Of a DNA stretch of 64,000 nucleotides, positions 16,762-24,376 are shown piece after piece. Position 1 is the first letter of the stretch, and every line of letters starts with the position of its first letter. Source of the stretch: Comamonas resistens (GTDB taxonomy: Bacteria; Pseudomonadota; Gammaproteobacteria; Burkholderiales; Burkholderiaceae_C); contig NZ_CP125947.1 of assembly GCF_030064165.1 (NCBI RefSeq), positions 3,038,001 through 3,102,000 of the forward strand, given 5' to 3'. A program made the translations under genes and the position numbers. The notes under the pieces were generated by a model. The model was not told where the DNA came from. It searched no databases and worked only from the letters and a program-made list of their open reading frames with translations.

Positions 16762-18225
16762 TCAGTCCGCATAAGCCGCCAGCGGCTGCGCCGCCAGTTC
16801 TGCCGATTGCTCGATCTCGGTCATGCGCACCAGATCCAGCAGGTTGAAGCGCCCGTCGTGATGCCACCCGGCTTCGGGCATGCTCATGGAGCCAATGGCA
16901 GCGATACGGGTCACGCCCGCCGCGCCCAGCCGATCCGCCAGACGGTACAAGGTCTCGGGCCCCGCGGCCACACCTGCGGTCTGCAAAAAGTCGCGCTGCT
17001 GCGCCACGATGGGGACGGCGGCGTCCAGACTGTCCACGGCAATCACCGCAATGCTGCGATACAAAGCAGTTGGCGTCAGCGGCGGAAGGTCAGCATCCTG
17101 CGCCTCGTGATAGGCCACGCTCCAGGCCGCATCCGCCGGCCCGATCAAGGTATGCGGCTGGGCCGACCATTCCACGCCCTGCTGCCAGCGGGCCACGGCA
17201 GTGCCCTCTTCCAGCTCCAGCGCACGGCGGGGAAAGCGCCGCTGCAGATTGGCCAGCTCGGCCGCCAGATAGTCGGCAAAAGCGCGCGGCGGCACGGCCG
17301 CGCCGCGCTCCACGTAGAACACATGGGGCGAATAGCAGCCTTGCTGGTCGTAGCGCATCATGTCCCAGGCCGCAAGCCGAGCCAGGGCCGGCGCCTTGAG
17401 AGTATCCAGAGCCTCCCTGGCCACCATGCCAAAGCCCAGCTTGTGGCCGTGGGGCAGAAAGCGCGTGGTTACCGGCAGGCGCTGGCGCAGCGCATCCAGC
17501 GTCTGGTTGCCGCCATAGGCCAGCACCGTATCAGCCTGGGCATACAGCGCATCGGCCTCCTCACCGCCTGCACCGCTCCACCAGACCACGGCCAGGCAAT
17601 CGGCCAGCGGTGGATGCACTTCCGCCAGCAAGCGTGCAAACCAGCCGGCAAACAAGGGCTCGGCACTGGCCAGCTTGCCAATGCTGGGCGCCTTGACCAG
17701 CAAGCCGCAGACCAGGCTCCACAGCGACAGCGCGGGCACATTGCCCGCCCAGCTATGCACCAGCAGCTCAGGCCCATAGGCCCGCACAGCCCCACCCTTG
17801 GCCGCAGGCTGAAACCCGTCCAGCACGCCAGGGTTGGCAAAATCCTCGGCCACAAAACGCTTCAGCTGCAGCGCGCGAAAGGTCTTGAAGAAGCCCGTCA
17901 GGCCCAGGCGCACCATGTCCGCGTCATAGCCGCTGACCACGGGCAGCCAGGCCTCGGCCTGCTGGCGATAGATGTCGTTGCGATCCAGCAAACGGGCCAT
18001 GGCCCGGTCTATCGCGTCGATGATCTCGGTCACGGGCATGGCGCGCAGATGCCGGTCGGCCGCAGCGCGCACATGCCGGGCCAGTGCCTGCATCTGCTCC
18101 GCACCGAGCACCGGCACGGACACTTCCAGCCGCACATCGTCCCGTTCGAAAAGCAGTGACTGCCACCGGACATCCTCGTCCTTGAGGCCCGGCAGATAGC
18201 CCGCTTGTATGCGCTCCAGCCTCAT
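16762..18225 (-). CDS. LuxC-like acyl-CoA reductase (carboxylate-to-aldehyde step)
   Basis: A 487-residue member of the LuxC acyl-CoA reductase family (PF05893 type), about the size of Vibrio LuxC. The catalytic cysteine that takes the acyl group from LuxE appears to be C297 in DQQGCYSPHVFYVE, and a nucleotide-binding region GNVPALSLWSLVCGLLVKAPS lies at 161-181. LuxC reduces an acyl-enzyme with NADPH to the aldehyde. The start at 18225 overlaps the LuxE stop (ATGA); in-frame sequence upstream lies inside the LuxE gene. No luxA, luxB or luxD is present, so light production is not the role. Its place under a TPP riboswitch and in front of an ABC importer suggests a thiamine-related carboxylate as substrate. 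Confidence 0.85.
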   Translation of the reverse strand: MRLERIQAGYLPGLKDEDVRWQSLLFERDDVRLEVSVPVLGAEQMQALARHVRAAADRHLRAMPVTEIIDAIDRAMARLLDRNDIYRQQAEAWLPVVSGYDADMVRLGLTGFFKTFRALQLKRFVAEDFANPGVLDGFQPAAKGGAVRAYGPELLVHSWAGNVPALSLWSLVCGLLVKAPSIGKLASAEPLFAGWFARLLAEVHPPLADCLAVVWWSGAGGEEADALYAQADTVLAYGGNQTLDALRQRLPVTTRFLPHGHKLGFGMVAREALDTLKAPALARLAAWDMMRYDQQGCYSPHVFYVERGAAVPPRAFADYLAAELANLQRRFPRRALELEEGTAVARWQQGVEWSAQPHTLIGPADAAWSVAYHEAQDADLPPLTPTALYRSIAVIAVDSLDAAVPIVAQQRDFLQTAGVAAGPETLYRLADRLGAAGVTRIAAIGSMSMPEAGWHHDGRFNLLDLVRMTEIEQSAELAAQPLAAYAD

Positions 18226-19316
18226 GCGCTGGCGGCCTTCACAAATTCGTCCACGGCCAGGGAGCAGCCCTTGGCGGCGGCACCCTCGGCCCGGCCCAGC
18301 AGCAAAAAGCCGCTGCTCTCGTCGGCCCCTGCCCACAGGCCCACGTCTTCCGTCAGGATGGTGGTGACCGCGTTGTAGTTGGCCAGATCGCAGTGCACCA
18401 GAATGCCGCGCTCGCCCGCAGGCACATCGCGCCCGGTGATGGGTTCGACCAGACGCGAGCGTATCCAGTGCGGGCCCGACTTGACCGAGGGCAGCGTCTC
18501 GTTGCCGCTGTCATAGAACTGCGTGCTCAGCTCGGTCATGCCATACATATTGATGCACAGCGTGCGCGGCACGCCGAACAGTGCCGACAGATCGGCATAG
18601 AACTGTTCCAGCGGCAATTCGCGCGACTGCCCCTTGTAGCCGCCGGTATCCAGAATGCGGCTGCCGACAGGCAGGCGAAAGCTGCGACCCAGCTCACGCA
18701 GCGCGTCCATCACATGGACCAGGCTGAAGCTGGCGCCCAGCAGGGCAAAGGGCTGGCCGCTGCGCTCGGAGGCTTCCAGCGCAGCGCACAGGCCGGGCAT
18801 GTCCAGCCCCTCGGGCGTCAAGTAATAGCGGCTTTCAGGTGTACCGAATTCGGATCTGGCCAGCGCCAGATAGTGCGCCAGCGAGGAATTGGGCATGGCC
18901 TGCTCATCGGGGAACAGAATGCCCATGTCCATGCGTTCCGCACCCTGCATGAAGCGCAGCGCGAAGTAGCGCTTCATCGACAGGTCGTAGACATCGAGAG
19001 CCGGGTGGAAATGCCGCCCGCGCGCAGCACGGCCGGTGGTGCCGCTGGTCATGAAAATGCGCTCGCTCGGCGATGCAGGCTCGCTGCGCAGTTCCATGGC
19101 CTTGAAGGCGTCTATGGGCACGGCGGGAATGTCGCGCCACGACTTCACATTGCGCAGGCTGGCGCCGCGCCGCTGGCAGAAGCTGCGAAACGGCGCATTG
19201 TTTTCGTACTGGTGGGCAAACAGCCGCAAAGCCAATTCATTGAACTGATCGTCGGTGCAATCATCCTGCGCAATAAAGCCAAGCAGGTCTGCAACCAGGG
19301 CAGCGGCCTTGTCCAT
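18222..19316 (-). CDS. LuxE-like acyl-protein synthetase / ATP-dependent carboxylate activator
   Basis: A 364-residue LuxE/PaaK-type adenylating protein. It has the phosphate-binding loop FMTSGTTGRAARG (TSGTTG at 90-95), an NMYGMTELSTQ motif of the ANL family near residue 260, and a C-terminal KGCSLAVDEF whose cysteine (C351) matches the LuxE cysteine that carries the acyl group to LuxC. The family converts a free acid and ATP to acyl-AMP and then acyl-Cys. The ATG at 19316 has AAGGA seven bases upstream; it is the first gene after a TPP aptamer (19395-19467). It is the founding enzyme of a predicted acid-to-aldehyde-to-alcohol route. Substrate unproven. Confidence 0.85.
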   Translation of the reverse strand: MDKAAALVADLLGFIAQDDCTDDQFNELALRLFAHQYENNAPFRSFCQRRGASLRNVKSWRDIPAVPIDAFKAMELRSEPASPSERIFMTSGTTGRAARGRHFHPALDVYDLSMKRYFALRFMQGAERMDMGILFPDEQAMPNSSLAHYLALARSEFGTPESRYYLTPEGLDMPGLCAALEASERSGQPFALLGASFSLVHVMDALRELGRSFRLPVGSRILDTGGYKGQSRELPLEQFYADLSALFGVPRTLCINMYGMTELSTQFYDSGNETLPSVKSGPHWIRSRLVEPITGRDVPAGERGILVHCDLANYNAVTTILTEDVGLWAGADESSGFLLLGRAEGAAAKGCSLAVDEFVKAASA

Positions 19317-19323
19317 GGGATTC

Positions 19324-19352
19324 CTTCGAGAGCTGAGATATCTGCTCCGAAG
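19324..19352 (-). promoter_or_regulatory. Predicted Shine-Dalgarno-sequestering hairpin of the luxE-like leader
   Basis: On the minus strand CTTCGGAG (19352-19345) can pair with CTCTCGAAG (19332-19324, one bulged U); the latter includes the start of the AAGGA ribosome-binding site. Inside this segment ATCTCAGC (19339-19332) is an exact 8-nt complement of the aptamer's conserved GCTGAGAT (19447-19440). This gives a plausible switch between aptamer, anti-aptamer pairing and a blocked ribosome-binding site. Pairings were found by eye. Confidence 0.45.
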
Positions 19353-19394
19353 CCTCCCTTCCATGCTTGAGCCAAGGCAGTCATGGGGTTGCAA

Positions 19395-19467
19395 GCTCTT
19401 CTTCCGCCGGAATAACCCGGTTCAAGTTCTCGGGTGTAGATCTCAGCACTTGCGTGCACCCCGGAGC
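19395..19467 (-). promoter_or_regulatory. TPP (THI-element) riboswitch aptamer upstream of the luxE-like operon
   Basis: On the minus strand the sequence runs P1 5' arm GCTC, GGGGTGC, a short P2 hairpin (GCAC/GTGC with GCAA loop), the invariant CTGAGAT, ACACCCGAGAAC, TTGAACCGG, TTATTCCGGCGG and P1 3' arm GAGC. These match the THI-element consensus (CUGAGA, ACCCG-AGAACCUGA, CCGG-UAAU-CCGGCG) in order and spacing. It lacks a P3 arm, so it is a compact version of 73 nt. It ends 78 nt before the luxE-like ATG at 19316 in the same orientation. TPP binding would be expected to switch the operon off. Confidence 0.92.
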
Positions 19468-19617
19468 GCGCGGCCATCATACCCCAGCAATACGGCGCAG
19501 CCAGGACATGGCTGCATTGCTCTGGCTGCAGGAATGCAAGCCCTTACGCGCCCGGCCTGCCATCGTCGGCGCAGGCTGCGCGCGGCAGGGTCGCGCCGTC
19601 CTATCTAAGATGGCGGC

Positions 19618-20661
19618 ATGACCTCGCCGGATTTCCCGCCCCCTGCTCCCGCTGAAGCAACTCAGCCCCGTGACCCTAGCGACACCATGACTGCCATCGA
19701 CCCTGCCCTGGCACGCACGCTGCAGCGCTTTGCCCGGCTCGATGCCGAAACCCGGACCCCACAGCTTGACTACACCCAACGCCGTCGCCTGCTCGGCGAG
19801 CTGCAGGCGCAGCTGATCCGGTCCCCGCTGCCCGGCATCACCAAAGCCGATCATTTTGTGGCCGCCAGCGGCCGTGAGATATGCCTGCGCAGCTATCAAA
19901 AGAAAAGCATCAACAGCCAGCAAACCCTGGTCTGGCTGCATGGCGGCGGCTGGATGGTCGGCGATCTCAACACGCATGACGACCTGTGCGAGCATCTGGC
20001 CCTGTTCACAGGCCATACCGTGCTTGCGGTGCACTACCGCCGCACGCCTGAAAACCCCTTTCCCGCAGCTCTGGACGATGTGATGACCGTTTTGCAGTGG
20101 CTGCCCACCCTGCAGGGTGTGCTGCCATTTGCCCGATCATCGGTACTGCTGGGCGGCGACAGCGCCGGGGCGCATCTGGCCTTGGCTGCAGCCGTGCGGC
20201 AGTTGCAGACCCTGCCAAGCGATATAGAAGCGGCGCGGATTGCGGGTCTGCTGCTGCTTTACCCGCCGCTGCAGCCCGGGCAGGACAACGCCAGCATGCG
20301 CAGCTTTGCCAGCGGCCATGGGCTCACGCCCGAGGCCATGCAGCACTATTGGCAGGCCATGGGCCAGCCACAGGGGCCGGCGGCGCAGTGGCTGCGGCCA
20401 GGCCATTGCCATGCCCAGATTGCGCAGTTGCCGCCCACACTGCTGATGACGGCCAGCCACGATATATTGCGCGACGCGGCCGAGGCCTTTGCCGCCCAGG
20501 CCCAAGCCCTGGGCGCACCGCTGCAGCTGCTGCGCGCCCCGGCCATGGTCCACGGCTTTGCACGCATGCTGGCAGCCAGCCCCGCCGCACGCCAGCAGGT
20601 CGAGAGTGCCTGCAGCCATTGGTCGGAACTCCTGGCCCATACCAGCCATCGAAGCAAATAA
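19618..20661 (+). CDS. Alpha/beta hydrolase, hormone-sensitive-lipase-like esterase
   Basis: A 347-residue cytosolic esterase-type protein. The oxyanion-hole motif HGGGW is near residue 104, the nucleophile in GGDSAGAHLAL near 178, the acid probably in ASHDILRD and the histidine in MVHGFARM near 310. Substrates of this family are short acyl esters. An alternative start is the ATG at 19687 (MTAIDPAL), which removes a proline-rich 23-residue leader; neither has a convincing ribosome-binding site. It is divergent from the TPP-riboswitch operon, with about 150 bp between the aptamer and its start. No evidence that it takes part in that operon's pathway. Confidence 0.82.
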   Translation: MTSPDFPPPAPAEATQPRDPSDTMTAIDPALARTLQRFARLDAETRTPQLDYTQRRRLLGELQAQLIRSPLPGITKADHFVAASGREICLRSYQKKSINSQQTLVWLHGGGWMVGDLNTHDDLCEHLALFTGHTVLAVHYRRTPENPFPAALDDVMTVLQWLPTLQGVLPFARSSVLLGGDSAGAHLALAAAVRQLQTLPSDIEAARIAGLLLLYPPLQPGQDNASMRSFASGHGLTPEAMQHYWQAMGQPQGPAAQWLRPGHCHAQIAQLPPTLLMTASHDILRDAAEAFAAQAQALGAPLQLLRAPAMVHGFARMLAASPAARQQVESACSHWSELLAHTSHRSK

Positions 20662-20798
20662 GCTTTGCGCCCCACGCCATGAGAGGGGCAGGCCTATGGG
20701 TGTACCCTGAAGGGCCAGGGCACCGACCACCCGAATTCCATCGAAACATGCATTAAGCGCTTATCCATCAAGCGCCAGATGCTCTGCTTTTCATAGCC

Positions 20799-21272
20799 AT
20801 GACTTCCACCCCCCATTATCAGCAGCAGCTGATGCGCCAGGCCGTCGATCTGGCCCACACCAACCGCCTGCAGGGCGGCCGCCCCTTTGGCGCCGTGCTT
20901 GCACAGGGCGATCAGGTCATCGCCACGGGCGTCAACAACATCATCGCCAGCCATGACCCCAGCACCCATGCCGAAATGGAGGCCATTCGCGCCGGCACGC
21001 AAAAGCGCGCCAACCCCAGCCTGGCCGGGCTGAGCATCTACGCCAGCGGTCACCCCTGCCCCATGTGTCTGGCGGCCCTGGTCATGAACGGCGCGGAACA
21101 GGTGTTCTTTGCCTTCGACAACAACGATGCACAGCCCTATGGACTGTCCAGCGAAGGCACTTACCAGCGCCTTCGCCTGTCGCTCACACCTGCGCCGCTG
21201 CCCATCACCCGCATCGACACCGGCATCACGGCCGATCAGCTCTACGGCAGCACCCCCTGGCCCCAGGATTGA
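20799..21272 (+). CDS. Zinc-dependent nucleoside/base deaminase (guanine deaminase-like)
   Basis: A 157-residue cytidine-deaminase-fold enzyme with zinc ligands H57 and proton shuttle E59 in THAEMEAI, and C87/C90 in GHPCPMCLAAL. The QGGRPFGAVLAQ segment and C-terminal region fit the small guanine-deaminase/tRNA-adenosine-deaminase-like group rather than cytidine deaminase. It probably converts guanine or a related base to its keto form in purine use. A CynX-type transporter follows 87 bp downstream in the same direction. Substrate is inferred from family only. Confidence 0.85.
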   Translation: MTSTPHYQQQLMRQAVDLAHTNRLQGGRPFGAVLAQGDQVIATGVNNIIASHDPSTHAEMEAIRAGTQKRANPSLAGLSIYASGHPCPMCLAALVMNGAEQVFFAFDNNDAQPYGLSSEGTYQRLRLSLTPAPLPITRIDTGITADQLYGSTPWPQD

Positions 21273-21359
21273 GCGCTTCGCGCGTTCCACTTCAAAACCA
21301 TAACAACAAGCCAGTAAAGCCGAAGCTGCACGCACCGCAGTGCAGATCGGCGACCTTCC

Positions 21360-22607
21360 ATGACGACATCCACATCTTCTTCAAGCACACGCGTCCCGGC
21401 CTGGCTATGGCTGAGCGTGGTGGTGCTGGTCACCATCAATCTGCGACCTTTTCTGACCGCCCCCGGTCCGCTGGGGCATACCATCCAGCAAGCCACGGGC
21501 ATGGATCTGCGCAGTTTTTCCTGGCTCACGCTGCTGCCCATGGCGCTGATGGGCATTGGCGGCTGGCTGGCGCCCTCTGCACTGCTGCGCCTGGGCGCAC
21601 TCACCTCCATCTGCGGCTCCCTGCTGCTGATTGCGCTGGGCTGCGCCTTGCGCATGGTGCCTGCAGGCACGGCCACCGGCAGCCTGCTGATCGCCACCGC
21701 CGGTCTTTGCGGTGCGGGCGTGGCTCTGGTACAGGGCACCATGCCGGGCCTGATCAAGCGCCAGTCACCCCACAATGTGGCGCTCATGATGGGCTTGTAC
21801 TCTGCCGCCCTGATGGGCGGCGGCGCGCTGGGCGCCCAGATATCGCCGCTGGCCATGCAATGGGGCCTGGGCTGGCAACCATCGCTGGCCATCTGGGCCA
21901 TTCCGGTACTGCTGGCCTTGCCACTGGCCTGGCGCGCACTGAGCCTGATGCACGCCAAGACCCCGGCAATGAGCGCCACGCCCCACGCACCGGCCGCCAG
22001 CAGTGGCAGCGACAACAGCACCGGCTGGCTGTTTCGCCGCCGTCGCACCTGGCTGCTGCTGCTGAGCTTTGGCCTGATGAACGGCGGCTATGGCTCCACT
22101 GTTGCCTGGCTGGCGCCCTTCTATCAAACCCATGGCTGGACGGCCACGCAAAGCGGCTCGCTGCTGGCCATTCTGTCCATCGCTCAGGCCGCATCGGCCC
22201 TGGCCATGCCCGCATTGGCAGGCCGCAATGTCGATAGACGCCTGTGGATGGTGCTGGCCTTGCTGATGCAGGTCATCGGCTTTGCCGGTCTTGCGCTCTG
22301 GCCCGACGCCATGCCCACACTCAACGCCATCCTGCTGGGCATGGGGCTGGGCGGCTGCTTTTCGCTGTTCATGCTGGTGGCGCTGGATCACCTGCCTTCG
22401 CCCACACAGGCTGGCGCTTTAAGCTCCTTGATGCAGGGCGGCGGTTTCATCCTGGCCGCGCTTGCGCCGCTGATCATGGCCCAGCTGCACGAACTCAGCG
22501 GCAGCTGGACCTCCGGCTGGCTGTACCAGGCAACGGTGGCAGCCCTGGTTCTGGTGCTGGTGACGCGCTTCAATCCCAAGCACTATGCACGGGTGCTGGC
22601 CGCCTAA
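21360..22607 (+). CDS. MFS transporter, CynX/NimT family
   Basis: A 415-residue inner-membrane protein with about twelve hydrophobic segments. The first-helix motif VTINLRPFLTAPGPL is typical of the CynX (cyanate) / NimT (2-nitroimidazole) family of the major facilitator superfamily. No cynS or cynT lies nearby, so cyanate is not supported as the substrate. The nearest partner is the base deaminase upstream. Confidence 0.85.
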   Translation: MTTSTSSSSTRVPAWLWLSVVVLVTINLRPFLTAPGPLGHTIQQATGMDLRSFSWLTLLPMALMGIGGWLAPSALLRLGALTSICGSLLLIALGCALRMVPAGTATGSLLIATAGLCGAGVALVQGTMPGLIKRQSPHNVALMMGLYSAALMGGGALGAQISPLAMQWGLGWQPSLAIWAIPVLLALPLAWRALSLMHAKTPAMSATPHAPAASSGSDNSTGWLFRRRRTWLLLLSFGLMNGGYGSTVAWLAPFYQTHGWTATQSGSLLAILSIAQAASALAMPALAGRNVDRRLWMVLALLMQVIGFAGLALWPDAMPTLNAILLGMGLGGCFSLFMLVALDHLPSPTQAGALSSLMQGGGFILAALAPLIMAQLHELSGSWTSGWLYQATVAALVLVLVTRFNPKHYARVLAA

Positions 22608-22764
22608 AGGTCTGCATTGTTTCAATTTCAACAACAATGCATTGTGCGATTGGGTATTTTTACGGGTGCTGATCACTCCTAAAGTTCGGCTCATGGGTTC
22701 GACGCCACAAAGCGGTTTTCGCGGCGGACATCGCGACCCAGATATCCCATTTGGAGTAACGATC

Positions 22765-23064
22765 ATGAAAAACGCCAATCGCCTTGCCCTCGCTGCTGTT
22801 GTTGCCCTGTCTGCTGTTGCCGCCCAGGCTGGCCAGAATTTCGAAGACGGAAGCTGGCCCCCCGAAGCCCCTGCCACCAGCACGCTGACCCGTGCCGAAG
22901 TGGTGGCCGACCTGCAGGCCGCACAGCAAAACGGCAGCATGCCCAACTACGACTTCACCTATGTCAGCCCCCAGAAACAGCAAGCCACTGTTGTCACTCG
23001 TGAACAGGTCAAGGCCGAAACCCTGGCAGCCATGAAGAACGGCGGTCTGAGCTTAGGCAGCTGA
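22765..23064 (+). CDS. DUF4148-type small exported protein
   Basis: A 99-residue protein with a signal peptide (MKNANRLALAAVVALSAVAAQA, cleavage after about residue 22) and a mature part with LTRAEVVADLQAAQQNG and a second, similar TREQVKAETLAAMKNG. The repeated T/S-R-x-x-V-x-A-[D/E]-L module is the mark of DUF4148, common as multi-copy exported proteins in Burkholderiales. The start at 22765 has GGAG nine bases upstream; the in-frame sequence before it is not coding. Followed by a strong terminator. Function unknown. Confidence 0.85.
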   Translation: MKNANRLALAAVVALSAVAAQAGQNFEDGSWPPEAPATSTLTRAEVVADLQAAQQNGSMPNYDFTYVSPQKQQATVVTREQVKAETLAAMKNGGLSLGS

Positions 23065-23102
23065 TCGGGCATTTCCTGCCTGCCGCGCAGAAATCAAAAA
23101 AA

Positions 23103-23130
23103 GGCCTGGAAATCGCTTTCCAGGCCTTTT
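23103..23130. terminator. Bidirectional terminator between the DUF4148 gene and the HD-Pnk gene
   Basis: GGCCTGGAAA, loop TCGC, TTTCCAGGCC (10-bp perfect stem) followed by TTTT on the plus strand and preceded by seven A residues, which serve as a U-tract for the convergent minus-strand operon ending at 23151. Confidence 0.92.
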
Positions 23131-23150
23131 CATTTCAGTTGGCAGATGCC

Positions 23151-24308
23151 TTATTCATTGACCAGCAGCTGCAGCCCATGTGCCTCGGTCGGCAGGGGCA
23201 CCTCCCATTTGTGCAACATGCCCAGCAGCGTCGCATTGCTCAGCGTGGTGTCGCGCTGGCTGTTGCGGGCCAGCAGCGTGGGCCTGCTGGCTTCCATATG
23301 CACCAGCTCCACCTGCGCGCCATAGGCCAGACACAGGTCCACGGACTTGCCACGCATCTGTCTGGACAGGTGCGTGGCATTCCACACAAACGGCGCCTTG
23401 GCACGCAGCAGGCTTTTGGCCTTGTCCACCGCTCGATGGGCCGCTGCGCCTTCGTTTTCACCATGGCGCAGGCCCAGCTCGGTGCGCGCATCGTCAAACG
23501 ACACCACGGGCAGATCGCCATGGTGTTGCGCCACCCAGCGGTTCTTGCCCGAGGCTGGCAGACCGCACATCACGATGACGTGCGAGCCCGGCTCTTCATG
23601 CAAGGCGTAGTCCGGGTGCAGCTCGGCACCGCGGAAATAGCGCACGGCCGTCTCTGCCGAAGCAAAGCTGCGTGGCGTGCGCAGACAGCCCTCTTCCAGC
23701 GCCAGCTCTTTGAACAGCTCGATATTCACGAGCACATTGCCCACATCGGGGCAGATGCGGCCACGAATATCGGCGCGCGCCAGCTGCACCAGCAACTGCA
23801 GATCGACCTGCCAGGACAGCTCGCGGACGATGAACTCGGGCGAGACACCGCGGCGCGAATCGGCAAAGGCAAAGAACGGCACCTGATGCACGGCAATCAG
23901 GCGGCAGATCGCCTCGCGCTGGGCTACGGGGGCCCCCGCCTCCCAGAGCATGAGCCGCGCATCCAGCGCCCCCCGACGTGAATGGCCGGGCTGCGAGATG
24001 CGCCCGCCCTCGCCTATCTGCGTGGTCGAGCACTTGGCCACATCATGGAGCAGTGCAGACAGGAAAAGCGTTTCGCGCTCCTCATTCGTGAGCAACGCAT
24101 AGTCGCTGTCCTGCAGCAGCGCGGCCACGACCATTTGCGTATGAGTCCAGACATCACCTTCTGCGTGATAGATCGGGTCCTGCGGCGTGGTCTTGGCCAG
24201 CTCCAGTTGCGGGAAAGCTTCCAGGCAGGCGGCCCAGTCCACTGCATCACAGGTGGAATGCGGCGAGGGATGCGGCACCAGGGCCGCAATCTGTTTCCAG
24301 CTCCACAT
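23151..24308 (-). CDS. HD-Pnk: HD-domain phosphoesterase fused to a P-loop polynucleotide kinase (RNA end healing)
   Basis: A 385-residue two-domain protein. The N-terminal half is an HD-family domain with LLHDVAK (H88-D89), further histidines at LIAVHQVP and a conserved aspartate near 180. The C-terminal half begins at about 243 with Walker A GLPASGKN (249-256) and SFDDAR near 278, then an ATHLSRQMR arginine region as in polynucleotide kinases. This matches the HD-Pnk architecture known from Runella, where HD removes 2',3' phosphates and the kinase adds a 5' phosphate, making ends that a ligase can seal. It lies 68 bp after an RNA ligase gene in the same direction. The start at 24308 has GGAGA five bases upstream. 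The usual Ser/Thr after the Walker lysine is Asn. Confidence 0.82.
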   Translation of the reverse strand: MWSWKQIAALVPHPSPHSTCDAVDWAACLEAFPQLELAKTTPQDPIYHAEGDVWTHTQMVVAALLQDSDYALLTNEERETLFLSALLHDVAKCSTTQIGEGGRISQPGHSRRGALDARLMLWEAGAPVAQREAICRLIAVHQVPFFAFADSRRGVSPEFIVRELSWQVDLQLLVQLARADIRGRICPDVGNVLVNIELFKELALEEGCLRTPRSFASAETAVRYFRGAELHPDYALHEEPGSHVIVMCGLPASGKNRWVAQHHGDLPVVSFDDARTELGLRHGENEGAAAHRAVDKAKSLLRAKAPFVWNATHLSRQMRGKSVDLCLAYGAQVELVHMEASRPTLLARNSQRDTTLSNATLLGMLHKWEVPLPTEAHGLQLLVNE

Positions 24309-24376
24309 ATAAATCTCCTCTCCACGGCCCTTGTGAACCATGGTTTTGATAGCTGATAACGCTTGATGGACAAGCC

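Noticed and set aside
16807..18159. 450-codon plus-strand open frame opposite the luxC-like gene
   Set aside because: Composition typical of an antisense shadow (Gly/His/Gln/Arg-rich); the minus-strand gene has full family motifs.
16762..19316. LuxC and LuxE homologues as a bioluminescence system
   Set aside because: No luciferase subunits (luxA/luxB), acyl-transferase (luxD) or flavin reductase is nearby, and the genes sit under a TPP aptamer with an importer.
21360..22607. Cyanate transporter CynX by function
   Set aside because: Family resemblance only; no cyanase or carbonic anhydrase gene is linked, so the gene symbol was not applied.
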